From the NCBI GenBank assembly GCA_026196615.1, contig JAPHSW010000259.1, positions 1 through 33,851 on the forward strand: a DNA stretch of 33,851 bases, written 5' to 3'. Under the pieces are notes generated by a model, which worked only from the letters and a program-made list of their open reading frames with translations, was not told the origin of the DNA and searched no databases. Position 1 is the first letter of the stretch; the number at the start of each line of letters is the position of its first letter. Positions 7,434-16,565 of the stretch are shown here, one piece after another. Both the position numbers and the translations under genes were made by a program. Source of the stretch: Gammaproteobacteria bacterium. GTDB lineage: Bacteria > Pseudomonadota > Gammaproteobacteria > GRL18.

Positions 7434-8780
7434 CTAGTGAAAATCTTGTTTATCTAATGTTAAGACTAATTTTTTTGAAACGTGTTCAGATATTTTTTTC
7501 TCATCAATATTTTTAATAATTTCATCTGCAAAGCCAAGGCATAATAATCGGTATGCCGTTGTATTTGATAAACCTCTTGAGCGCATATAAAACAATTGCT
7601 CTGGGTCTAGTTGTCCAATTGTTGTACCATGACTGCATTTGACATCATTTGCATAGATTTCAAGCTGTGGTTTAGTGTCTACTTCAGCATCTTGCGTGAG
7701 CATTAAGTTATTGTTTTTGAGTTGGGCATCGCTGTGTTGTGCTTGTTTCTCTACGAGTATATGACCGTCAAATACTGAACGTCCTTTGCCATATACAATA
7801 CTTTTGAAATGTTCTTTACTGACACACGATGGTACATTATGTTGTACATCAATATGAAAATCTGTGATTTGTTGATTTCCTACAACGCAGAATCCATTTA
7901 TTAGACAGCTGGCATTTTCACCTTGAAAGTCAACATTTATATTTGTTTTTGACCATGCAGAATCAAATGATATAAAACTGCTTTCATAATGGCTGTTTTG
8001 TTGTTGTGAAATAGATAGACTACTTAAATGAAAAGCTTTTTGACTATCTTCTTGAACTCGATAATGTTTTAATTTAGCACCTTTATCTAAATGAATATTA
8101 CTGTGATTATTGTGAAAATATTGATCGTTATTTTCGCCAATGAACCGTTCTATTATTGTTGTTTCTGAACCGACCCCTATTGATATAATGTTTCTGCAAT
8201 GTGTTGTGATACCATCATTAATCTCATTATCAAAATGATTTAAATTATTTATGTTGAGATATATAATTTCAATTGGTTTATCTATTTTTGTTTGATCACC
8301 AATATGAATGACCGCGCCATCATCCATCAATGCCATGTTTAGATCAGAAAATAATTCATTGTTATTAAAATGACTAATACTCTTAATCATTTTTTTTGGT
8401 TCTTGATTAATCGCATCACGTAAACAGCCTATATTGGTTTTATCATGTGTTTCAAATGGCGTTGACCATTGAGTTGTGTAACGGCCATTAACAAAAAACA
8501 GGCGATGAGTATCCAAAGAAGGAAGTAGGTAGTGGTGGATATGAATTGTATGAAGGTTGATATCACCAGAAGAGAGTTTAAAGTTTTTGTCAAATAATTT
8601 ATCAATATGATTGTATCGCCATTCTTCCTGCTTTCGAGTTAATGTTGGATATTGCATAACAGCCTGTCGTGCTTTGCTGTGTATTTTATTGAGCAAGATA
8701 CTATTGCAATTTATATCATGTGACTTAGCTTGTGTGATAATTTTTTGTAACCAGTCTTGTTGTTGTTTTGTCTGGATCAT
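7434..8780 (-). CDS. sufD: SufD, Fe-S assembly scaffold subunit
   Basis: A 448-residue SufD-family protein. The N-terminal helical part (KQEEWRYNHIDKLF) leads into a long beta-helix (about residues 130-370), and the C-terminal region EIYANDVKCSHGTTIGQLDPEQLFYMRSRGL carries the family hallmark, including the Cys-Ser-His-Gly motif. SufD pairs with SufB, and SufC drives the complex, to assemble [4Fe-4S] clusters de novo in the cytoplasm. The start ATG overlaps the sufC stop in an ATGA arrangement. GGAG lies 7 bases upstream, so translation is coupled. Glutamine- and histidine-rich stretches match the AT-rich codon use of the rest of the window; nothing suggests transfer. Confidence 0.94.
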   Translation of the reverse strand: MIQTKQQQDWLQKIITQAKSHDINCNSILLNKIHSKARQAVMQYPTLTRKQEEWRYNHIDKLFDKNFKLSSGDINLHTIHIHHYLLPSLDTHRLFFVNGRYTTQWSTPFETHDKTNIGCLRDAINQEPKKMIKSISHFNNNELFSDLNMALMDDGAVIHIGDQTKIDKPIEIIYLNINNLNHFDNEINDGITTHCRNIISIGVGSETTIIERFIGENNDQYFHNNHSNIHLDKGAKLKHYRVQEDSQKAFHLSSLSISQQQNSHYESSFISFDSAWSKTNINVDFQGENASCLINGFCVVGNQQITDFHIDVQHNVPSCVSKEHFKSIVYGKGRSVFDGHILVEKQAQHSDAQLKNNNLMLTQDAEVDTKPQLEIYANDVKCSHGTTIGQLDPEQLFYMRSRGLSNTTAYRLLCLGFADEIIKNIDEKKISEHVSKKLVLTLDKQDFH

Positions 8781-9529
8781 GCGGCAGCTCCGTCAACTAT
8801 CCAATTGTAACCTTTATCCTCTAGTTCCAATGCCAGTTGTTTATCACCTGATCGTACAATTTTCCCATCAATTAGGACATGCACATAATCAGGCTGTATA
8901 TAGTCCAGTAGTCGTTGATAATGTGTAATCAAGATAATTGCGCGTTCAGGAGTGCGTAGCATATTGACGCCGTTGGCAATAATACGTAGGGCATCAATAT
9001 CCAGTCCAGAGTCTGTTTCATCCAGAATGGCAAGTTTTGGTTCAAGTAAAGCCATTTGCAAAATTTCATTGCGCTTTTTTTCACCGCCAGAAAAGCCTTC
9101 ATTTACATTACGTTTTAGTAACTTTTCATCCAACTTGAGTTGCTTGGCTGTTTGACGTATTAAATTAATCAATTCAAGGCTGTCGTATTCCTTTTCACCC
9201 TTGCTGCGTCGAATGGAATTGAGTGATTCACGCATGAATGTCATGTTATTAACCCCTGGTAATTCAACAGGATATTGCATGGCTAAAAACAATCCTTTAT
9301 GTGCTCGATGTTCTGTATCAAGATCAAGTAAACTTTCATGATTGAGTAAAATATTTCCATTACTGACGACACATTCTTTATGTCCAGCCAATGTATAAGC
9401 AAGAGTACTTTTTCCAGAACCGTTCGGTCCCATAATGGCGTGTGTTTCGCCCTTATTTACTTCAAGATTAAGTCCATTGAGTATTTCTTTGCCACTCACA
9501 GTCACTGATAAATTTTTTATTGTTAACAT
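8777..9529 (-). CDS. sufC: SufC, Fe-S assembly ATPase
   Basis: An ABC-type ATPase of about 250 residues. Numbered from the chosen start, the Walker A motif is GPNGSGKST (34-42), followed by the variant signature FSGGEKKRNE and Walker B LAILDETDSGLD typical of SufC. ATP binding by SufC remodels the SufB-SufD pair during cluster assembly. I place the start at 9529, giving MLTIKNLSV as in known SufC proteins, because a GGAGA site sits 8 bases upstream. An in-frame ATG at 9544 would overlap that ribosome site and add five residues. Its stop overlaps the sufD start by four bases. Confidence 0.95.
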   Translation of the reverse strand: MLTIKNLSVTVSGKEILNGLNLEVNKGETHAIMGPNGSGKSTLAYTLAGHKECVVSNGNILLNHESLLDLDTEHRAHKGLFLAMQYPVELPGVNNMTFMRESLNSIRRSKGEKEYDSLELINLIRQTAKQLKLDEKLLKRNVNEGFSGGEKKRNEILQMALLEPKLAILDETDSGLDIDALRIIANGVNMLRTPERAIILITHYQRLLDYIQPDYVHVLIDGKIVRSGDKQLALELEDKGYNWIVDGAAA

Positions 9530-9571
9530 GAGATATGTCTCCATTAATCTTGTAAGTGTTATTTATGGTTG

Positions 9572-11032
9572 TTAACCCACTGCACCTTCTAAAGTAATAC
9601 TAAGTAATTTTTGGGCTTCCACTGCAAACTCCATGGGTAATTCCTTAAACACTTCTTTGCAGAAACCATTAACGATCATTGATACTGCATCTTCTTCGGA
9701 TAGTCCTCGTTGCTGGCAATAAAATAATTGTTCATCACTAATTTTAGAGGTCGTTGCCTCATGCTCTACTATTGCACTTGGATTCATTACTTCAATATAG
9801 GGAAAAGTGTGTGCACCACATTGATCGCCCAGTAATAACGAATCGCACTGGGTATGATTGCGTGCGTTTTTTGCTCGTTTTGTCATACGAACTAATCCTC
9901 GGTAGGTGTTTTGTCCATGACCAACTGATATTCCTTTGGAAACAATAGTGCTTTTGGTATTTGCTCCAATATGTAACATTTTTGTACCAGTATCTGCCTG
10001 CTGTTTTCCTCGTGTGACTGCAACTGAATAGAATTCTCCTATGGATTCATCACCTGCTAAAATACAACTGGGGTACTTCCAGGTAATTGCTGAACCTGTT
10101 TCAACCTGAGTCCAGGAGATATGTGAACGATTACCTCGACAGGCACCGCGCTTGGTGACAAAATTATAAATCCCACCTTGTCCCTGTTCATCACCTGGAT
10201 ACCAGTTTTGAACAGTAGAATACTTGATATGTGCATCATCCATAGCGACTAGTTCAACGACTGCAGCATGCAATTGATTCTTATCTCTTTTCGGTGCGGT
10301 ACAGCCTTCCAGGTAACTGACATAACTGCCTTCTTCTGCAATAATGAGTGTCCGTTCGAATTGTCCGGTATTGGCCTCGTTTATTCTAAAATAAGTAGAT
10401 AATTCCATTGGGCAGTGCACACCTTTTGGAATATAAACAAAGGTGCCATCAGTGAAGACTGCCGCATTGAGACAGGCATAAAAATTATCGGAATAGGGGA
10501 CGACTGAACCCATGTATTGTTTAACTAAATCAGAGTGTTTTTGAATTGCTTCTGACAGTGAACAAAAGATTACGCCTGCTTTTTCCAGGCTATCACGAAA
10601 GGTTGTTGCTACTGAAACACTGTCAAAGACAGCATCTACAGCAATTCCTGATAAAACTTTTTGTTCTTCTAGAGGAATACCGAGCTTGTTATAAGCATCA
10701 AGTAATTGTGGATCAACTTCATCCAGACTTTTTGGGCCTTCGCCTGCTTTTCCTGGTGATGAATAATAAGAAATTCCTTGAAAATCAATGTCTGGATACT
10801 TTATATGTGCCCATTCAGGATCACTCATCTTCAGCCAACGGCGATAAGCTTTCAGGCGCCATTCTAAGACCCAGGTGGGCTCATTTTTTTTTGCTGATAT
10901 CTTATGAATGACATCTTCGTTTAATCCAGGTGGTAGAGTATCTGAATCAATTGAGGTTACAAATCCATACTGGTAATCATTATTGATGAGCTCATTAACC
11001 GTCTGTTCAGTCGTTTCCTGTATTAAATTCAT
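9572..11032 (-). CDS. sufB: SufB, Fe-S cluster scaffold
   Basis: A 486-residue SufB, the usual length. Recognisable landmarks are [51 protein letters not shown] (Cys244, matching the sulfur-receiving cysteine of the E. coli protein), and [22 protein letters not shown] with Cys396 and Cys405 near the SufB-SufD cluster site. SufB is the main scaffold on which iron and persulfide sulfur are combined. It is the promoter-proximal gene of the leftward suf operon. GGAG lies about 11 bases before the ATG, in a roughly 46-base leader whose first bases form the predicted IscR-type operator. Confidence 0.96.
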   Translation of the reverse strand: MNLIQETTEQTVNELINNDYQYGFVTSIDSDTLPPGLNEDVIHKISAKKNEPTWVLEWRLKAYRRWLKMSDPEWAHIKYPDIDFQGISYYSSPGKAGEGPKSLDEVDPQLLDAYNKLGIPLEEQKVLSGIAVDAVFDSVSVATTFRDSLEKAGVIFCSLSEAIQKHSDLVKQYMGSVVPYSDNFYACLNAAVFTDGTFVYIPKGVHCPMELSTYFRINEANTGQFERTLIIAEEGSYVSYLEGCTAPKRDKNQLHAAVVELVAMDDAHIKYSTVQNWYPGDEQGQGGIYNFVTKRGACRGNRSHISWTQVETGSAITWKYPSCILAGDESIGEFYSVAVTRGKQQADTGTKMLHIGANTKSTIVSKGISVGHGQNTYRGLVRMTKRAKNARNHTQCDSLLLGDQCGAHTFPYIEVMNPSAIVEHEATTSKISDEQLFYCQQRGLSEEDAVSMIVNGFCKEVFKELPMEFAVEAQKLLSITLEGAVG

Positions 11033-11053
11033 AATTTGACAGGCTCCAAATAA

Positions 11054-11078
11054 ATACTTGACTAAAATGGTCAGGTAT
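11054..11078 (-). promoter_or_regulatory. IscR type-1-like operator at the suf promoter
   Basis: The 25-bp site consists of half-sites ATACTTGACT and GGTCAGGTAT around an AAAAT centre (plus strand). As I recall the E. coli IscR type-1 consensus (ATAS-YYGACT-RWWWY-AGTC-RRSTAT), 24 of 25 positions fit. It covers the predicted transcription start of sufB, a typical repressor position. Holo-IscR binding type-1 sites represses when clusters are plentiful, so derepression of suf under iron or cluster shortage is the expected outcome. No iscR gene lies in the window. Confidence 0.78.
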
Positions 11079-11084
11079 TACTTA

Positions 11085-11113
11085 TTTATACTCCTTTTTG
11101 ATAGAAACTTCAA
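11085..11113 (-). promoter_or_regulatory. Sigma70-like promoter of the suf operon
   Basis: Reading leftward, a -35 element TTGAAG (11113-11108) and a -10 element TATAAA (11090-11085) are separated by exactly 17 bases. The predicted start, near 11078, falls on the first bases of the IscR-like operator and leaves a leader of about 46 bases before sufB. Confidence 0.65.
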
Positions 11114-11175
11114 CTTTTATATTTTTATTTGCTATGAAAAAATTTTAAAAAAATGAGGCATGATTACAGGAAGAT

Positions 11176-11204
11176 TTGACGGGCTTTATGACAGGTGTTA
11201 AATT
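11176..11204 (+). promoter_or_regulatory. Possible sigma70-like promoter upstream of the ABC cassette
   Basis: TTGACG (11176-11181) and TAAATT (11199-11204) are 17 bases apart and face the ABC transporter genes. The -10 box is weak. A TATACT string at 11264-11269 is an alternative without a good -35. Confidence 0.3.
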
Positions 11205-11290
11205 TTTGAGTTAATAATTATCATAAAACAATTATAGACAGATATCAGATTTTTAATTACGTCTATACTAATGACTAAGGCCATTTCGTA

Positions 11291-11980
11291 TTGCAAATTA
11301 AGCTCAATAAAATCAGTAAGACTTATCAGAATGCTGGTCAAAAGCATAGAATTCTTAACAATATAAACGTTGAGATTAATAAAGGTGAAGTTATTGCTTT
11401 GGTGGGACCTAGCGGCTCAGGAAAAACAACCTTATTGAATCTGATCTCAGGTATTGATGAGCCAGATTCAGGTGAGGTCTTAATCATTGATGAGAGTAAT
11501 CATTTAAATATTAATGCAATGAGTGATGAGCAAAAAACGTTGTTTCGTCGCCATTCTATTGGGTTTATTTTTCAGTTTTTTAATTTGATACCTACTTTGA
11601 CCGTTTTAGAAAATATTCAATTCCCTCTGGAACTATGTGATAAATTAGACCAAAACACTAACGATGATATAAGTTTTTTATTACAGCGTTTGTTAATTGA
11701 TAATAAACGGCATGAATACCCTGAATGTTTGTCTGGAGGAGAACAACAACGAGTGGCAATTGCCCGAGCTATTATTCATCAACCACACATTTTATTAGCT
11801 GATGAGCCCACTGGAAATCTGGATGATGAAACTGGACAACAAGTTATGGATATTTTACTTGAGCTTACGAAAGAGCATCAAATGACCATGCTCATTGTGA
11901 CTCATAATCAAGATGTTGCTGATCGGGCTGATCGCATTTTATCTTTAAAAAATGGGTTTCTTACGGAAAAGTTATCTTGA
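11291..11980 (+). CDS. attE: ABC transporter ATP-binding protein (LolD/MacB type, AttE-like)
   Basis: A 229-residue ATPase. The Walker A motif is GPSGSGKTT (about 39-47), the signature LSGGEQQRVAIARA (about 141-154) and Walker B HILLADEPTGNLD, followed by a switch histidine in VTHNQDVADRADR. This is the LolD/MacB/FtsE branch that pairs with FtsX-type permeases and acts on periplasmic or lipid substrates, not on nutrient uptake. It starts with TTG at 11291; an AAGG ribosome site lies about 10 bases upstream. Its stop overlaps the permease start (TTGA), so the two are translationally coupled. The following permease and secreted CrtC-like lipocalin match the AttEFGH arrangement. The substrate is unknown. 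Confidence 0.85.
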   Translation: MQIKLNKISKTYQNAGQKHRILNNINVEINKGEVIALVGPSGSGKTTLLNLISGIDEPDSGEVLIIDESNHLNINAMSDEQKTLFRRHSIGFIFQFFNLIPTLTVLENIQFPLELCDKLDQNTNDDISFLLQRLLIDNKRHEYPECLSGGEQQRVAIARAIIHQPHILLADEPTGNLDDETGQQVMDILLELTKEHQMTMLIVTHNQDVADRADRILSLKNGFLTEKLS

Positions 11981-14655
11981 GAAGTTCAAATAAAACACTC
12001 TTGTATCGATCCAGCTGGCGCTATTATTTGAAGCGTCCTCTGCATTTATTTTTTTCTGTTTTTGGGGTTGCCCTTGGTGTAGCACTTGTTGTTGGAATCG
12101 ATATGGCAAGTCAGAGTGCTCGCCAGGGATTTTCATTGTCGATTCAATCAATTGCGGGAGCAGCCAGTCATCAAATTATAAGTGCTGAACATGTGGTGCC
12201 AGAATCTTTATATACACAATTAAGAAATGAACTTGGTCTGAGAAGTGCGACTCCCCTAATCAAACAAACGGTTCAATTTAATATATTAAGTGATGAGGTA
12301 GCTACTGGAGTTCAACAGCAAGATCATTCTGTTCAGGTTGATGTACAGTTAATTGGTATTGATCCTTTTAGTGAAACCGAAATACGACCCTGGCAGCAGG
12401 GAATGATTGAATCTATACAAGGAGATGGGTTACAACGCTTGTTGACTGATCAAAATGGAATATTGGTAGAAGATAATTTCTTAAATGAGCATGATTTACA
12501 AATTGGTGATCAAATCTCCTTAAGCATCACTGATATTGAATACAGACCAGCGCATCAATTTGAGATTATTGGCTCTTTTACAGCACCAGAAGTATATCAA
12601 GCACAATTAAAAAACTGGCTTATAAGTGACATTAGTACTGTTCAAGAGATATTAAATTTTAATGATGGTATCAGTCAGATTGACTTACTTCTTGATACTC
12701 AAAGTGAATCGAAAGTTGAACAAATAAAACAGCTTTTGCCTGAGGGAGTGCAACTGGTTAAGGTAAATGAACAGGCTCAAGCACTTGCTCGTTTAAGTGA
12801 GTCATTTGAATTAAATTTGACGGCCCTAAGTTTATTAGGTCTTCTGGTTGCTATGTTTTTGATCTACAACACGATGATGTTCTCAGTAGTACAACGAAGA
12901 GGTTTATTGGCACGAATGCGAATATTAGGCGTTAGTCGTCAGGAACTTTTTCGTTTAATACTAACAGAAGCATTATTGATTGGTATTCTTTCAACAGGAG
13001 CTGGTCTCTTAATGGGGATTGGTCTGGCTCATATTTTATTATATTTTGTTACTCGCACCATTAATGATCTTTATTATGTTATTCAGGTGACTCAGTTACA
13101 CTGGAGCTACCTAATTGTATTTAAAGCATTTTTTCTTGGTGTAGGAGCTACTATTCTTTCAGCCTTAGTACCTGCTCTGGAAGCGGCATATACTCGTCCA
13201 GTTATGGCATTACAACGATATAATCTGGAAAGAAAAATAAATCGATGGAGTCGTTGGTTTATTATTCCTGGTTGTTTCAGTGGCTTGCTTGTTTATTTTT
13301 TACTTAACCTTCAGGTTGAAGATCAGATGAATGACATGTTTGTTGGTTTTTCCTCTGTTTTTATCTCAATTGCAGCTTTTATTTTTCTGTTGCCATTTTT
13401 TAGCCATTATCTACTGATCTTATTGGCTTTTGTTATGAAACGAATATTCAAATTGTCAGGAAAAATTGCAGTGAATAACATTATTCGTTCATTCAGTCGT
13501 AGTATTGTTGCTATTGCAGCTTTGGCGGTTTCTGTCTCTTCAGCTCTGGGTATTGGAATTATGGTGGAGAGTTTTCGATTTACGGTTGATGACTGGCTAT
13601 TGGGGTATCTTAAGGCTGACTATTTCATTGGCTCTGAAAATGATAGTCGATCATCTCAGGTTAAGGGATTAGTTGAACCCTTTGATAAAAAATTATTATC
13701 TGATTTGTCCCATCTACCTGGAATTGATTTTATCAGTAGTGATCAAGAGGTTCGCTTTTTTATTGAAGGTCAATATCACTATTTGACAGTGCTTGATATT
13801 CCTTTGAAAAGCTTTAGTGCTTTTCATTTGAAAGAAGGTCATACGGTCTCTGCACAAAAGGCATGGCTTGATGAGGATGCCGTTATTATTTCAGAACCTT
13901 ACGCATATCGACATAAACTGTCAGTGAATGACACGATTTATTTACCTGTCAGCAAGGATTCTTCATCTTTGGGAAAAACATCACTAAAGAAGGCGTTTAA
14001 GGTCGTTGGCATATATTATCACTACGGTTCTGAACAAGGTGTAATTACGATGAATCGTGCCACTTACAATCGGCATTGGAATACTAGAAAACTCAATGCA
14101 CTGGGGCTTTATTTATCAAGTGATGTTTTGCATGATCAAGTACAGCGAAAACAATTCGAAACTCAATTAAAAACATTAATTAGTGGTAAGTCATTACATT
14201 TTGTCTCTAAAGAGGACTTGCATAAAAAATCTCTGATTATTTTTGATCGAACTTTTAAAATTACAAATGTGCTTAAATTGCTGGTTATTTTTGTGTCTTT
14301 TGTGGGGATTTTGACTGCATTGATGGCAATTGAACTAGAGCGGGGAAGAGAGTTTTCCATACTCCGAGCAACAGGACTTACAGGAAAACAATTATCAAAC
14401 CTGGTTTATATAGAAACCATAACTATGGGAATTGTAGCAGCATTATTAGCGATGCCAATGGGTATTTTATTGGCCTATTTGTTAATAGAAGTGATTAACT
14501 ACCGTTCATTTGGCTGGTCCATGCAATTTATTCTGCCCTGGACTGAATTTTTTATAGCTGGAAGTCTGGCTATTTTAGCTTCTGTGTTAGCGGCTATCTA
14601 CCCTGCATGGCATTTGAGTCGAACCCAGCCTGCTCTTGCCTTAAGGGGAGAGTAG
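11977..14655 (+). CDS. Large FtsX-type ABC permease (AttF/AttG fused type)
   Basis: An 892-residue inner-membrane permease starting at TTG. It has a MacB-like periplasmic domain after the first membrane segment (about residues 15-40), then FtsX segments near 280-305, 330-355 and 380-405. A middle group lies near 425-530, then a second periplasmic domain (about 535-760), then a last FtsX domain near 765-885 with the sequence ELERGREFSILRATGLTGKQL. It therefore contains two FtsX halves in one chain, corresponding to what is split into two proteins elsewhere. It should form the membrane part of a mechanotransmission-type ABC system with the preceding ATPase. The secreted AttH-like protein starts 3 bases after the stop codon. 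Segment limits are estimated from hydrophobicity by eye. Confidence 0.85.
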   Translation: MRSSNKTLLYRSSWRYYLKRPLHLFFSVFGVALGVALVVGIDMASQSARQGFSLSIQSIAGAASHQIISAEHVVPESLYTQLRNELGLRSATPLIKQTVQFNILSDEVATGVQQQDHSVQVDVQLIGIDPFSETEIRPWQQGMIESIQGDGLQRLLTDQNGILVEDNFLNEHDLQIGDQISLSITDIEYRPAHQFEIIGSFTAPEVYQAQLKNWLISDISTVQEILNFNDGISQIDLLLDTQSESKVEQIKQLLPEGVQLVKVNEQAQALARLSESFELNLTALSLLGLLVAMFLIYNTMMFSVVQRRGLLARMRILGVSRQELFRLILTEALLIGILSTGAGLLMGIGLAHILLYFVTRTINDLYYVIQVTQLHWSYLIVFKAFFLGVGATILSALVPALEAAYTRPVMALQRYNLERKINRWSRWFIIPGCFSGLLVYFLLNLQVEDQMNDMFVGFSSVFISIAAFIFLLPFFSHYLLILLAFVMKRIFKLSGKIAVNNIIRSFSRSIVAIAALAVSVSSALGIGIMVESFRFTVDDWLLGYLKADYFIGSENDSRSSQVKGLVEPFDKKLLSDLSHLPGIDFISSDQEVRFFIEGQYHYLTVLDIPLKSFSAFHLKEGHTVSAQKAWLDEDAVIISEPYAYRHKLSVNDTIYLPVSKDSSSLGKTSLKKAFKVVGIYYHYGSEQGVITMNRATYNRHWNTRKLNALGLYLSSDVLHDQVQRKQFETQLKTLISGKSLHFVSKEDLHKKSLIIFDRTFKITNVLKLLVIFVSFVGILTALMAIELERGREFSILRATGLTGKQLSNLVYIETITMGIVAALLAMPMGILLAYLLIEVINYRSFGWSMQFILPWTEFFIAGSLAILASVLAAIYPAWHLSRTQPALALRGE

Positions 14656-14658
14656 AAA

Positions 14659-15840
14659 ATGAAATTTCCTTGTTATGGATGGTTCGTTTTAATTTTTTTC
14701 AGTAATCTTTGTTTTGTTGGGAATTCTTTATCGATGAGTTCTTTATCTATGAAGGGGGTTTTAGGAGAACAAACCGACGATGGGGATGATCATTTTAAGC
14801 AGGCAGTAAAACCCAGGGTTTTCAAATTTCCAAGAGATCACCTGGCACATCAGGCATATAAAACAGAATGGTGGTATGTTTCAGGTAATATCAGTACAAA
14901 AAATTTGGATAAATCAGATCAGTTACGAGAATTTTCTTATCAATTTACCTTATTTCGTTTTGCTTTATCCCCAGAAAAATTATCGATAGAAAGTTCACAA
15001 TGGCGTAGTAATAATATCTATATGGCTCATGTTGCGCTCACAGATATTAGTAATCAAAAGATGTATCAACAGGAACGATTTAGTCGAGATGGCTTGTCAC
15101 TTGCTGGTGCAGAAAAAAAACAAGATGGTCTTCTACAATTTTGGTTGAATGACTGGCAGATGAAGTCGGTGTTAGCAGAACAATTATTTCCTTTACAATT
15201 AAACATCCAGAACGATCAATTTGCTTTGAACTTAGAATTGGAAGCTATTAAACCTATTGTTTTACAAGGTGAACAAGGCTTAAGTCAAAAAAGTCACTCC
15301 AATGCTTCGTATTATTACTCCTATACTCGTTTGGCAAGTAAGGGGTACATCACCGTTGAAAACAAACAGTATGAAGTATTTGGCAATAGCTGGTTAGATC
15401 GAGAGTGGTCAACATCGAGTCTGGGTGAAGATCAACAAGGCTGGGATTGGTTTGCTTTACATCTGGATGATGGCAGTGATTTAATGATCTATCAAATGCG
15501 AAAAAAAGATGCTTCACAAGATATTTATTCCAGTGGTACCTTAATTAATACTCAGGGGAAAAGTGAAAAGATAACAGCTGAACAATTTCAGCTTAATGCC
15601 AGTGAATTTTGGCAAAGTCCTGTGAGTGGTATTCGTTATCCAATTGTTTGGGAGCTTTTAATACCTGAAAAAAATATTCAACTGATAGTGACAGCTGCTG
15701 TTAAACAACAGGAGTGGAGTAAAGCAGAGGGTTTTTCATTTAATTATTGGGAAGGTGGGGTTGAAGTGAAAGGCCTAAAAAATCAAAAAAAAGTCACTGG
15801 AAAAGGATATTTGGAAATGACAGGTTATGAACCTGAATAA
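14659..15840 (+). CDS. attH: AttH-like secreted lipocalin/CrtC-family protein
   Basis: A 393-residue protein with an N-terminal signal sequence (MKFPCYGWFVLIFFSNLCF...). It may be a lipoprotein or simply secreted, since the cleavage site is not obvious. Motifs KTEWWYVSGNI, VFGNSWLDREWSTSSLG and WDWFALHLDDGSDLMIYQMR belong to the AttH / carotenoid 1,2-hydratase-like family of two lipocalin-type domains. These are regularly encoded with ABC systems of the AttEFGH type. GGGGAG lies about 7 bases before the ATG inside the end of the permease gene. The product probably cooperates with the transporter at the membrane or in the periplasm. Hydratase activity should not be assumed, since no carotenoid genes are nearby. 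Confidence 0.83.
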   Translation: MKFPCYGWFVLIFFSNLCFVGNSLSMSSLSMKGVLGEQTDDGDDHFKQAVKPRVFKFPRDHLAHQAYKTEWWYVSGNISTKNLDKSDQLREFSYQFTLFRFALSPEKLSIESSQWRSNNIYMAHVALTDISNQKMYQQERFSRDGLSLAGAEKKQDGLLQFWLNDWQMKSVLAEQLFPLQLNIQNDQFALNLELEAIKPIVLQGEQGLSQKSHSNASYYYSYTRLASKGYITVENKQYEVFGNSWLDREWSTSSLGEDQQGWDWFALHLDDGSDLMIYQMRKKDASQDIYSSGTLINTQGKSEKITAEQFQLNASEFWQSPVSGIRYPIVWELLIPEKNIQLIVTAAVKQQEWSKAEGFSFNYWEGGVEVKGLKNQKKVTGKGYLEMTGYEPE

Positions 15841-16017
15841 GTTAAAGAAAAAATTTTTTCTGATTAACTGCTCTTTTTGTGTTAATTCCTACTGATTAAA
15901 GCTATGGATATCAGTAAAATATTTATCTTCATCTGAAGATGCTATATAATCGTTTGCTTATTTATTTTTGACGTATGATATTATTTTTAAACACATCAAC
16001 AGAAGAGTTTATCGCTT

Positions 16018-16407
16018 ATGAGAATATTTTTTAAGATTTTCTTTAAAACACTACGGTTTATTTTAGAACCCTTCATATTATTATGGGATAAATTATCTGT
16101 TCCAAAAGGTGTTGAACGTAGTCAAGAAGAACAAGAAAAAATTGATCAAAAAACTCAGAACCTGTCTTTATACCAATTTAACTCTTGTCCATTTTGTATT
16201 AAGGTCAGACGTCAGGTAAAACGCCAATCCTTAAACATTCCTCTACTGGACGCCCAACATAATCAGCAACATCGTGAAGAATTGTTAAAGGGTGGGGGAG
16301 AAGTGAAAGTACCCTGCTTAAAACTGGTTAGTGATACTGGTGAAGTGAGTTGGATGTACGAATCAAACGATATTATCCAATACTTGAAAGATAATTTTAG
16401 CGGATAG
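16018..16407 (+). CDS. Membrane-anchored glutaredoxin-like protein
   Basis: A 129-residue protein. Residues 1-30 form a basic/hydrophobic segment (MRIFFKIFFKTLRFILEPFILLW), likely an amphipathic membrane anchor. From about residue 48 there is a thioredoxin-fold glutaredoxin domain with YQFNSCPFC (Cys57-Cys60), the cis-proline segment VKVPCLKL and the C-terminal YESNDIIQYLKDNF. Cys-Pro-Phe-Cys is a dithiol glutaredoxin-type active site, pointing to thiol-disulfide exchange or glutathione-linked redox work. It stands alone. A hairpin ATCTTCA-tc-TGAAGAT lies upstream at 15925-15940, and a TATAAT string at 15945-15950 may be its -10 box. The substrate is not predictable. Confidence 0.82.
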   Translation: MRIFFKIFFKTLRFILEPFILLWDKLSVPKGVERSQEEQEKIDQKTQNLSLYQFNSCPFCIKVRRQVKRQSLNIPLLDAQHNQQHREELLKGGGEVKVPCLKLVSDTGEVSWMYESNDIIQYLKDNFSG

Positions 16408-16472
16408 AATTTCATGAGTTATTGAGAAAAATGTCCCACCACTTAGTTGTTTCTATTTCACCTTTTTCTCGT

Positions 16473-16527
16473 AGCTTGCTTAACTCATCTCGATTTAATA
16501 AAAAAGAGTTTTTTTATTAAGCAAGCT
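16473..16527. repeat. Nested inverted repeats between convergent genes
   Basis: AGCTTGCTTAA (16473-16483) is perfectly repeated in inverse at 16517-16527. Inside, TTAATAAAAAA (16495-16505) can pair with TTTTTTATTAA (16510-16520). Because the inner right arm shares TTAA with the outer right arm, the two stems compete. It lies between the convergent glutaredoxin-like and histidine-rich genes. It could be a bidirectional terminator or a decayed small mobile repeat. Confidence 0.45.
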
Positions 16528-16565
16528 GTAGTACCTGTCTTTAAAAATGATTTTTCTATATTATC

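Noticed and set aside
9530-9544. Upstream ATG of sufC
   Set aside because: It overlaps the GGAGA ribosome site that serves the ATG at 9529, and family proteins begin at the latter.
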